From NCBI RefSeq assembly GCF_003987225.1, contig NZ_PIPX01000002.1, positions 62,001 to 126,000 on the forward strand: a stretch of 64,000 nucleotides of DNA, written 5' to 3'. The position numbers and the translations under genes were made by a program. This document shows, one piece after another, positions 16,776-24,985 of the stretch; position 1 is the stretch's first letter, and every line of letters starts with the position of its first letter. Below the pieces are notes generated by a model. The model did no database searches. It had not been told where the DNA came from and saw only the letters and a list, made by a program, of their open reading frames with translations. The DNA is from Pseudidiomarina homiensis. GTDB taxonomy: Bacteria > Pseudomonadota > Gammaproteobacteria > Enterobacterales > Alteromonadaceae.

Positions 16776-17294
16776 TTAGAGGCCTACTTGCTCAATAATT
16801 TTGTCGACGACAAACTTAGCACTTTGCTCATCGGTGCGAACCACCACATCAGCGATTTCTTCGTAGAGCGGGTTGCGTTGCTCGGCCAGTCCTTCAAGTA
16901 CTGCGCGTGGGTCATCAGCCTCAGCAATGAGTGGGCGACGCTTATCACGTTGCGTACGCGCTAACTGTTTTTCGATTGGCGTTTGTAGATACACTACAAT
17001 ACCGCGCGCCGATAAGCGATTGCGGCTTTCTTTGCTGAGAATTGAGCCACCACCTGTGGCGAGAACTATACCCGTGTTTTCGGTTAGTTCTTCGATAACT
17101 TTTTCTTCACGCGCACGAAAACCTTCTTCGCCTTCGAGCTCAAAGACCCAAGCGATATCGGCACCGGTGCGGCGTTCGATTTCTGCGTCGGAGTCGAAAA
17201 ATTCGAGGTGAAGTTGTCGAGCTAACTGTCGACCGATGGTGCTTTTGCCGGCCCCCATAGGACCTACTAAGAAAATGTTACGTTTTTCAGCCAT
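16776..17294 (-). CDS. aroK: AroK, shikimate kinase I
   Basis: A 172-residue kinase with Walker [16 protein letters not shown], the shikimate-binding DSD motif ([13 protein letters not shown]), ATGGGSIL and the lid region [10 protein letters not shown]. It phosphorylates shikimate at the 3-hydroxyl. It follows pilQ by 124 bp, and aroB follows it after 14 bp. Confidence 0.97.
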   Translation of the reverse strand: MAEKRNIFLVGPMGAGKSTIGRQLARQLHLEFFDSDAEIERRTGADIAWVFELEGEEGFRAREEKVIEELTENTGIVLATGGGSILSKESRNRLSARGIVVYLQTPIEKQLARTQRDKRRPLIAEADDPRAVLEGLAEQRNPLYEEIADVVVRTDEQSAKFVVDKIIEQVGL

Positions 17295-17418
17295 ATCTTT
17301 GCTTTACATCACTCGTTTAATAGCTGTGACTCACGGAATCCGGAGTGTCTGTTTGACCTTCCTTAACCCAACCAAAAAGAGGCGGGATTATCGCAAGTCA
17401 CAGCCATTTAAGCAAGGA

Positions 17419-19515
17419 TTACGGCGTAGACATTACAATACGAGGCGTTACAAAGATAAGCAATTCACGCTTTTCGTTGATTTGACTGTCGCTACGGAAC
17501 AGTACGCCAACGTATGGAATATCACCTAAAACAGGTACCTTGGTAATATCGTTAAGTATTTGCTGTTGGTAAATGCCACCTAGAACGATGGTTTCACCAT
17601 TCTCCACCAGAACCTGAGTGCCAATTTCTTGCGTATCAATCGATACTGCAGGGCCTGTTGGCGTGGATACGGTCTCACCACGGGTGTTCTGCGTAATCAC
17701 CAAATCCATAATAACGCGATTATCAGGGGTGATTTGTGGCGTCACCTCAAGTCCAAGAACAGCCTTTTTGAACTGTACCGACGTTGCGCCTGAAGAGGCA
17801 CTTTCGACGTAAGGAATTTCGGTACCTTGCTCGATATAGGCTTTCTTCTGGTTCGCTGTGGTGATGCGTGGACTTGCGATAACTTCACCTTTGTTCTCAC
17901 GTTCTAAAGCGGAGAGTTCAAGATCAAGAATTCGACCGTCAGCAAGCTTAGCAATCTGGAAGCCAATCGTCGCAGCAGGGTTTGATACCGGCAAATTGAC
18001 GTTCAAATCCGTCGCTGTATTGGTATCTGAACCCCACAGGTCAGGTCCGCCGGCATTTTCATTGCCGAGGCCCCAGTTGATACCAAGCTCGTCACTAATG
18101 TTGTCACGTACCGTCACCATTCGAGCTTCGATCACCACTTGCTTGACCGCGACATCCAAGGTTTTGACCATGGATTCGACTTCTTCAATTTGGCGTGGGG
18201 TATCACGCACTAACAAGGTGTTGGTCCGCTCGTCAACGGTAACTGCGCCACGTTCTGAAAGCAGATCTGAGCTCTCAGTGCGTAAAATTGCAGCGATGTC
18301 AGCCGCTTTTGCATAGTTGATTTGGATGTAGGTACTCTCCAAAGGTGCAAGCTGCGATAAACGTTGCTTCGCTTCTAACTCTTGTGCTTCACGCTCGGCA
18401 AGCTCATCGGCAGGCGCGACAATGAGAATATTACCGTCCATACGTTTGGACAGACCTTTAACGCGCAGAATGGTCGTGAGTGCACGTTCCCAAGGTACAT
18501 TCTCGAGGCGCAAGGTGATGTTACCGGTCACTGACTCACTAGCGACCAAGTTGAGGTCGTTTTCATTCGCCAAGATTTGTAATAATTGACGAACCGGCAC
18601 GTTTTGGAAGTTCAGTGAAATAGGACGTTGTGAGCCATCATCGACAACAACTTCCATCGGCTCTTCAAATTTCAGGTTCAATGATCCGTCGATCTGCTCA
18701 AGTTGATGACGGAACGCCGATTTTCCAGTGATGGTAATAACCGCGTCGTTGCCTTCACGGAAGGTTTCAATGTGGGCAATTGGCGTCGCGAATTGACTAA
18801 CGTCCAATACGTACAGCAGGTCATCATCGATGTCGGTGTCAAACAGCGTCACCTCAAGTCGATTGCCGCGCACGCGGGCTTCATGGTCAATGCCCTCGTC
18901 GCTCAATTTCACGCGCAATAACGCGACGTCTTCAGGTAAGCGCGTAAAATCAATATCAGTGATGCGCTGTCCAGCTTCACTCACCGAGTTCGTTTGCGCC
19001 GTTGAAGTGGTCACTACTGCAGGTTGTGGCTCCGCCTCGTACTGTTCGGGCGCTTCGGTTACTGGCGCTGGTTCAGGCTCGGTAACTTCGCTACTGGGTT
19101 CGGTGGTGGCGACAGCCGCAGTTTGTTGTGCGCTAGCCTCATCGCTTTCAACAAACACCAGCACCATCACGCCTTCATAGCGGCTCATTAAATGCTCAAG
19201 AGGTTGCGTCGTTTCAACGCGCAATAGGGTATCTTCTCGTTGTTGTTCAACTGAAACATTGCGCAGCAACGGGTGATCAGCAAGTTGTTGAATTCCATTG
19301 CCCAATTCATTGGCAGTGCCCATCAGTAAAAACTCATGAACTAAGGGGTTATCACTACGTCGAACAACCGGCGCCTTCACCGCCTCATTGAAATGAACTT
19401 CCAAGTTGAAGCGATCATTTGCCAATGGAATTTGTTCGATACGTACTAGCTCGTTAGCGCTAGCCAACATCGGCAGCAGCAGTGTGAGCATCAAGAAGCG
19501 AATAGCGTACGTCAT
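17419..19515 (-). CDS. pilQ: PilQ, type IV pilus secretin
   Basis: A 698-residue outer-membrane secretin. After a signal peptide (MTYAIRFLMLTLLLPMLASA) come AMIN domains, a variable acidic Pro/Glu-rich linker, an STN/N0 region (ISLNFQNVPVRQLLQILA), N1 repeats and the secretin core ending in LLIFVTPRIV. The signature VPVLGDIPYVGVLFRS is near the C-terminus. PilQ forms the pore for pilus passage. The frame is open to 19572, but the ATG at 19515 begins the signal peptide, has GGGAG upstream and overlaps the pilP stop (ATGA). Confidence 0.95.
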   Translation of the reverse strand: MTYAIRFLMLTLLLPMLASANELVRIEQIPLANDRFNLEVHFNEAVKAPVVRRSDNPLVHEFLLMGTANELGNGIQQLADHPLLRNVSVEQQREDTLLRVETTQPLEHLMSRYEGVMVLVFVESDEASAQQTAAVATTEPSSEVTEPEPAPVTEAPEQYEAEPQPAVVTTSTAQTNSVSEAGQRITDIDFTRLPEDVALLRVKLSDEGIDHEARVRGNRLEVTLFDTDIDDDLLYVLDVSQFATPIAHIETFREGNDAVITITGKSAFRHQLEQIDGSLNLKFEEPMEVVVDDGSQRPISLNFQNVPVRQLLQILANENDLNLVASESVTGNITLRLENVPWERALTTILRVKGLSKRMDGNILIVAPADELAEREAQELEAKQRLSQLAPLESTYIQINYAKAADIAAILRTESSDLLSERGAVTVDERTNTLLVRDTPRQIEEVESMVKTLDVAVKQVVIEARMVTVRDNISDELGINWGLGNENAGGPDLWGSDTNTATDLNVNLPVSNPAATIGFQIAKLADGRILDLELSALERENKGEVIASPRITTANQKKAYIEQGTEIPYVESASSGATSVQFKKAVLGLEVTPQITPDNRVIMDLVITQNTRGETVSTPTGPAVSIDTQEIGTQVLVENGETIVLGGIYQQQILNDITKVPVLGDIPYVGVLFRSDSQINEKRELLIFVTPRIVMSTP

Positions 19516-20054
19516 AGATCTGAACTCCCTTGTGTACCCGGTAGGCGCAGTGCGGTATCTCGTTGTTGCCAACAGCCATCACCGGCTGGAACCCATTCAG
19601 TTATCATTATAAAGTCTGGGGTGATTTGTGTAATTTGGCCTAAATTAAGGCCCATATATGCGCCCGTCGCAAGGCGATAAAGGCGCCCTTGGTTGGTGCT
19701 AACTAATGCGACCCGACCTTCGCTGTTGGTGTTCATGGTGCCGACCAACGTGAACTGGTCCAAACCGAGAGACTCAAGCTCTTCTCGCTCGCGTTCAAGG
19801 TTGGGCTGTGGACACCCCGCGGTATTTTGTCCAGGTTCAGGTGCATTTAATGGAGCTGGCTCAAAAGGATTACGGAAATTAGTACCCGTGTAACCTACGC
19901 GCTCCAGCTCCGGCATTTCCGGCAGCGGTGGGGCACTTGGCACTGAACTTGACTTCACTTGTTCAGTGAATGCGACCAAGTCCTGTTGGCCCGCTTGGCT
20001 GCAGGCTGTTAATAGCGTTGCTGTACAAAACATGAGGGTCAATCGTTTCATCAT
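19512..20054 (-). CDS. pilP: PilP, type IV pilus inner-membrane lipoprotein
   Basis: A 180-residue lipoprotein with lipobox LLTAC near residue 18, a proline-rich flexible linker and a C-terminal beta domain (LVGTMNTNSEGRVALVST, GAYMGLNLGQITQI). PilP links the PilN-PilO inner-membrane complex to the PilQ secretin. It overlaps pilO and pilQ by 4 bp each. Confidence 0.94.
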   Translation of the reverse strand: MMKRLTLMFCTATLLTACSQAGQQDLVAFTEQVKSSSVPSAPPLPEMPELERVGYTGTNFRNPFEPAPLNAPEPGQNTAGCPQPNLEREREELESLGLDQFTLVGTMNTNSEGRVALVSTNQGRLYRLATGAYMGLNLGQITQITPDFIMITEWVPAGDGCWQQRDTALRLPGTQGSSDL

Positions 20055-20644
20055 TGTTCAGCCCTCAAGGTTTTTTGACGATAGGTTTCGGCGGTAATAT
20101 TCAAGCGAAGCGCTTCACCGAAATCACCGGCCTGTAGGGTGAAATCTTTAACATTGATAATGCGATGTAAGCCGGCAATTTGACCAATAAAGTCACCGAT
20201 TTGATGGTATTGACCGCTCAGGTCGATACGAATTGGCAAGGCCGTATAAAATTCACGCGGCTGCGCCTGAAGCCATTCAATGCGATCAAACTCGAGGCCA
20301 CTGCGCGTGCCAACCAAAGTAATATCATCAAGTAGCCGAGCCGTTTCGTCGTCTGACGGCAACATGTCGAGCAAGACTTCAAGATCTTTATTCAACTGCG
20401 CTAATTGCTCGCGGTAAACCGGTAAGTTAACAGCAGTTTGGTATTTGATTCGGTAATCATCTTTCAACTGTTGCTCTTTAGCTTGCTCGCGTTTGTAGGC
20501 GTCCCACTCATCTGAAAGTAAAAAGTGATACGCCAAGCCCAAGCAGACAAGAACAAGCAGGAGCAACGCGCCAAAGCGGAATGGCGCTGGCCAAAATGGC
20601 ATTTCATTGATATCTAATTCGCGTAGGTTCATCGATTTACTCAT
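20051..20644 (-). CDS. pilO: PilO, type IV pilus alignment-complex protein
   Basis: A 197-residue bitopic inner-membrane protein: cytosolic N-terminus, one membrane helix (about 24-44, FGALLLLVLVCLGLAYHFLL), a coiled coil (about 50-100) and a ferredoxin-like periplasmic domain. It pairs with PilN. It overlaps pilN and pilP by 4 bp. Confidence 0.94.
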   Translation of the reverse strand: MSKSMNLRELDINEMPFWPAPFRFGALLLLVLVCLGLAYHFLLSDEWDAYKREQAKEQQLKDDYRIKYQTAVNLPVYREQLAQLNKDLEVLLDMLPSDDETARLLDDITLVGTRSGLEFDRIEWLQAQPREFYTALPIRIDLSGQYHQIGDFIGQIAGLHRIINVKDFTLQAGDFGEALRLNITAETYRQKTLRAEQ

Positions 20645-21228
20645 GATGCACCCCCATCTGCAGGCGTTGCTTCAACACTAGGTTTACGAATCGATACACT
20701 TAGCGAGAACGCACTGTAACGCGTAGGACCTTCGGTCTCTCCGTCGTCTGACGAGATCTCTCGTAACACAGGGTTAGTGAAGGTATCTGATTCTGTCATG
20801 GCGCGTAAGAATTCGGACACGCGATTGTTAGACACTGAGCGACCGCGCATGCTGAGCTGATTCCCGCGTTTTTCGATCTGTAAAATATGCACGCCATCTG
20901 GGACCTTCTCAGATAACTCGTTAATGACCCGAATGGCAGTGTTACGATCTTGGTGCAAGGACTGAATCAGCTTCATGCGATTCACGATATCGTCTTTCTT
21001 TTTATTGATATCTTGAATTTCGGCAATTTGCGCGTCGAGAATCGTGATTTGTGACGACAAGAATTGATTACGCGCACGTTGTTGTTGTTGATAGTCCTGA
21101 ATAACTTTGTAGGCAATGAACACCAACAAAGCAGCGATCGCTAGCGCGATAAACGCTTGGATACCAAACTTTTGTTTTGCGCGTTGGCGTGCAATATCAC
21201 GCCATGGGAGTAGGTTTACGTGTGCCAT
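20641..21228 (-). CDS. pilN: PilN, type IV pilus alignment-complex protein
   Basis: A 195-residue bitopic protein. Its conserved cytosolic N-terminus (VNLLPWRDIARQRAKQKF) binds PilM, followed by one membrane helix (about 24-45), a coiled coil and a periplasmic ferredoxin-like domain. It overlaps the pilM 3' end by 13 bp and pilO by 4 bp. Confidence 0.95.
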   Translation of the reverse strand: MAHVNLLPWRDIARQRAKQKFGIQAFIALAIAALLVFIAYKVIQDYQQQQRARNQFLSSQITILDAQIAEIQDINKKKDDIVNRMKLIQSLHQDRNTAIRVINELSEKVPDGVHILQIEKRGNQLSMRGRSVSNNRVSEFLRAMTESDTFTNPVLREISSDDGETEGPTRYSAFSLSVSIRKPSVEATPADGGAS

Positions 21229-22286
21229 TCTGTGAAGCTCCGTAACGCTAATCCCAAAGCCTCAACAAAGCGAGGTCCGTGGGCTTCTAAGTGTTGATAT
21301 TTACTTGGTAGTGGAAAGTGCTCAAACGGATTCAAGCTAATGACTGGGTACTCCACTTGTTCACCGAGCATATTCGCGATCATGGGTAGCATGGCGCCAC
21401 TGTTAACCAAGACAATACCAGCGAAATCCTTCTTCGTTGCATTACTGCGATAGATTTGCATGCCACGACTTATTTGTGACCATAAATTGCCAAGAAAGTC
21501 TTGCAACACTAAGGGAGAAAACTCCTCGGTTTCGTCAGCACGTAATTTAGCGAACAACTCGCCATGGTCTAACTCGCCTTCGTTATCAAGTGCGCCAAGT
21601 AATGCTCCAAGGCCACCACTTTGATAGCGCGTGTACATGACTTCGCCGCCACCGATAACAATCATTTGCACCGCAGCACCACTTATATCCAGAACTAACA
21701 AAGGCAATTTGTTGTCATACAAATCGGGATACAAATGCGGCATAACATGGTCACAAGCACGCAGAATAGCTTGATTGTCGACATCCATAATGCGTACTTT
21801 AAAGCCTGCTTCTTCAAGGGCCTGTACGCGGGAGTCGACACTCATGGTACGCGTTGCGGTAACGAGAACACGCTGCTGACCAGGCATGGTCGGGTGTTCA
21901 CCAAGGCTTTCGAAGTCATAGCGTACTTCCGCCAGCGGGTAGGGAATCAACGCTTCTGCTTCGGTTTCGATTTTCTCGGAAATGGCATCGTCATCGAGCT
22001 CAAGTGCTACCGCGATTTGCTTTGAAATCGCTTGGCTGCCTGAAACCGAACTTACAACGTCGAGTGCACGCGTGCCCAGAGCCTTTTTGGTTTGCTTCAG
22101 CGCCCGTGCAACTTTGTCGATGTCTGTAATTTCATCGTCGGTGATGAGATTTTTCGGCAGCTGAGATTCGGCGACCCGAATAATTTCATAGGTGTCACCT
22201 TGTGGTACAATCTCTACCGCTTTTATCGCATCAGTTCCGATATCGATGCCTAGACCAGGTTTTTTACCTAGACCAAACAGCCCCAT
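21216..22286 (-). CDS. pilM: PilM, actin-like type IV pilus assembly ATPase
   Basis: A 356-residue FtsA/actin-like cytosolic protein with the phosphate-1 motif GIDIGTDAIKAVEI, LLVLDISGAAVQMIVI (phosphate 2) and LVNSGAMLPMIANML (adenosine region). PilM anchors PilN at the inner membrane. A GGGAGA Shine-Dalgarno precedes the ATG. It is the first gene of pilMNOPQ and divergent from mrcA across 237 bp that hold AT-rich promoter-like sequence and no further gene. Confidence 0.95.
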   Translation of the reverse strand: MGLFGLGKKPGLGIDIGTDAIKAVEIVPQGDTYEIIRVAESQLPKNLITDDEITDIDKVARALKQTKKALGTRALDVVSSVSGSQAISKQIAVALELDDDAISEKIETEAEALIPYPLAEVRYDFESLGEHPTMPGQQRVLVTATRTMSVDSRVQALEEAGFKVRIMDVDNQAILRACDHVMPHLYPDLYDNKLPLLVLDISGAAVQMIVIGGGEVMYTRYQSGGLGALLGALDNEGELDHGELFAKLRADETEEFSPLVLQDFLGNLWSQISRGMQIYRSNATKKDFAGIVLVNSGAMLPMIANMLGEQVEYPVISLNPFEHFPLPSKYQHLEAHGPRFVEALGLALRSFTEWHT

Positions 22287-22523
22287 AATGTTCTCCCAAC
22301 GGGAATTGTAAATGGCTTGTAGTTTATTGTTTTTCTTGCCACTTGCTGCGCACGACAGAAAGGTAAGAGTTTCGTAAAGAGCATAGCAGTTTTTTCACTA
22401 TGCATAGGAATCTTTACTTTCCTTTCTATAATAGGCAGCAAGAGATAGCAACTAGTTGCAACATCTATTGCAATGTAAATAACTCTTTATAAGATAGCAC
22501 TAGATCCAAAAAAGGATAAATTT

Positions 22524-24983
22524 GTGAAATTCCTTAAGTGGTTATTGTATAGCCTAATTATTGCATTTGTACTAGGAACGTTAACGGTTGGCGGTTTATA
22601 CCTGTATTACCAAGACGAAATGCCGACCGTGGCAGAAATCCGCGAAGTGCGTTTACAAACACCTATGCAAGTGTACTCTGCAGACGGTGAAGTCATTGCG
22701 CAATTCGGTGAGATTCGACGTATTCCGGTGGCTCTGGAGGACGTACCTCAACCGCTTATTGATGCTTTTCTAGCCACTGAAGATAACCGCTTCTATGACC
22801 ATTTCGGTATTGACCCTATTGGGGTAGCGCGTGCTTTTTTCCAACTGGTAACGACCGGTGATATACAAAGCGGCGGTAGTACGATCACGCAGCAGCTTGC
22901 GCGAAATGTTTACCTTACTTTAGAGCAAACCTGGACTCGAAAAATAAAAGAAGCATTCATTGCGCTGCACATCGAACGTCATCTTGAAAAAGATGAAATT
23001 CTTGAACTTTATTTGAATAAGATCACGTTTGGTCATCGTGCGCACGGCGTTGGCGCCGCAGCGCAGGTCTATTATGGCAAAGAACTCCATGAACTAACCC
23101 TCGCCGAGATGGCGATGATCGCGGGTCTACCAAAAGCGCCTTCGACGATGAACCCAATCTCGCGTCCAGATCGAGCGCGGGATCGACGTGCTGTGGTTCT
23201 TGGGCGTATGCTCGCAGAAGAAAAAATCACTCAAGCCGATTATCAAGCGGCATTGTCGGCACCCATTAAAACCAAAGTGCATGGCGCTGAGGTTACGATG
23301 GCGGCGCCTTACTTAGCTGAAATGGTGCGTGCCGAGATGGTCAAGCGCTATGGTGAAGATGTTGCTTACAATAGTGGCTTAAAGGTTTACACCACCGCAA
23401 GTGCAAAGCAGCAACGCGCGGCGCAACGGGCGGTTCAGCACAATTTACATGGTTATGACGAGCGGCACGGTTACCGTGGCGTTGAAGCACAACTTTGGCA
23501 AGCAGGTGATGAACAACCTACCCGCGACGAGTTGTTGGAACGTTTAGCTGCATTTGAAACGATAGGCCTGACCCGCCCGGCGGTGGCGCTGACAACCACA
23601 GAACAAGAAGCTTCGTTGCTGTTTGCCGATGGTCAAGAAGTGGTCCTGCCTTGGTCTGGCATGGCATGGGCACGCCCCTTTATGAACCAAGAACGGCAAG
23701 GGCAAGCCCCCGAAACAGTAAGTGATATTTTTGCACCTGGGGCGGTCGTACGGGTACGTCTAACGCCACAAGGCTGGCGGCTCGCACAAATCCCTGAGCC
23801 CAGTGCTGCATTAGTAGCGTTGCGTCCGAATGATGGTGGCATCGCTGCTGCGGTAGGCGGCTATAGCTTCGCAGTGAGCCAGTTCAATCGCGCGGTGCAA
23901 GCTGAACGCCAAGTCGGTTCAAATATTAAGCCGTTCATCTATTCCGCAGCGTTAGAAAATGGCTTTACCCTTTCAACGTTGGTCAATGATGCCCCGATCA
24001 ACCAGTGGAACCCTGGCAGTGGTATTGCGTGGCGACCACGCAACTCACCTGATGTGTATGAAGGACCCATTCGCGTTCGTGAAGCGTTGGCAAAATCAAA
24101 GAACGTTGTTTCGGTGCGCCTGCTGCGTGCGATGGGTGTCGATACCGTCGTCAATTACCTGACCAAGTTTGGTTTCGATTACGATGAGTTACCGCGTAAC
24201 GAATCGTTGTCGCTGGGTTCAGCGTCAATGACCCCGTTGGAAGTCGCGCGCGGTTATGCGGTCTTTGCCAATGGTGGATACTTAGTTGAACCCTACTTTA
24301 TTGAGCGTATTGTCAATGCCGAAGAGCAAGTGATTTATCAAGCACGGCCGAAAGTGGCATGCGTTGAGTGTGAACCAGTGGAGCGTGAGGTTTTGGCTGC
24401 GCCACAGGGCATTACTGAGCAAAACGCTTTCTTGGTGACCCAAGCAATGAACTCCGCGGTGTGGGGTGGCGGCAGTTGGGCCCATAAAACCGGTTGGAAT
24501 GGTACCGCGTGGCGTATTCAACGCTCTGAAGCCATCAACGATAAAGCGGGTCGCAATGTGGCTGGTAAAACCGGTACGACGAACGATGTCAAAGATACGT
24601 GGTTTTCTGGTTTTGTTAGTGGCTTGGTGGCGACCGGTTGGGTAGGCTTTGATAGCTTGGATCGTGCCCTTGGCAGCACCACCATGAACAGTAACCTTGA
24701 TAGTAGTGAACAGCCGATCTCCGGAACAGAAGCTGGCGCTAAGACCGCTTTGCCAATGTGGATTGATTTTATGGAGATTGCGGTAGCGGAGGTTGCAGCT
24801 GAACCCTTTGATGTGCCGCCTGGTCTGGTCTCGGCGCGGATTGATCTGGCCACGGGTAAGTTAAGTCGTGCGAGTGATTATACGACCCGCTTTGAGTACT
24901 TTATTCCCGGGACGGCACCTACCGAGTACGCGGATTCCAAGTCGTCGCCAACAGTGTTTGGTGACGACGACTCGATCTTCTAG
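22524..24983 (+). CDS. mrcA: PBP1a, bifunctional penicillin-binding protein
   Basis: An 819-residue class A PBP. It has an N-terminal membrane anchor (about 6-29), a glycosyltransferase domain with ATEDNRFYDHFGID, GGSTITQQLARN and KIKEAFIALHIE, an OB-like insert, and a transpeptidase domain with the SxxK serine in GSNIKPF, a SKN motif (AKSKNVV) and KTGTT. It polymerises and cross-links peptidoglycan. It is divergent from pilM and convergent with metL, the two stops being separated by only 2 bp, with no hairpin between them. Confidence 0.96.
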   Translation: MKFLKWLLYSLIIAFVLGTLTVGGLYLYYQDEMPTVAEIREVRLQTPMQVYSADGEVIAQFGEIRRIPVALEDVPQPLIDAFLATEDNRFYDHFGIDPIGVARAFFQLVTTGDIQSGGSTITQQLARNVYLTLEQTWTRKIKEAFIALHIERHLEKDEILELYLNKITFGHRAHGVGAAAQVYYGKELHELTLAEMAMIAGLPKAPSTMNPISRPDRARDRRAVVLGRMLAEEKITQADYQAALSAPIKTKVHGAEVTMAAPYLAEMVRAEMVKRYGEDVAYNSGLKVYTTASAKQQRAAQRAVQHNLHGYDERHGYRGVEAQLWQAGDEQPTRDELLERLAAFETIGLTRPAVALTTTEQEASLLFADGQEVVLPWSGMAWARPFMNQERQGQAPETVSDIFAPGAVVRVRLTPQGWRLAQIPEPSAALVALRPNDGGIAAAVGGYSFAVSQFNRAVQAERQVGSNIKPFIYSAALENGFTLSTLVNDAPINQWNPGSGIAWRPRNSPDVYEGPIRVREALAKSKNVVSVRLLRAMGVDTVVNYLTKFGFDYDELPRNESLSLGSASMTPLEVARGYAVFANGGYLVEPYFIERIVNAEEQVIYQARPKVACVECEPVEREVLAAPQGITEQNAFLVTQAMNSAVWGGGSWAHKTGWNGTAWRIQRSEAINDKAGRNVAGKTGTTNDVKDTWFSGFVSGLVATGWVGFDSLDRALGSTTMNSNLDSSEQPISGTEAGAKTALPMWIDFMEIAVAEVAAEPFDVPPGLVSARIDLATGKLSRASDYTTRFEYFIPGTAPTEYADSKSSPTVFGDDDSIF

Positions 24984-24985
24984 CG

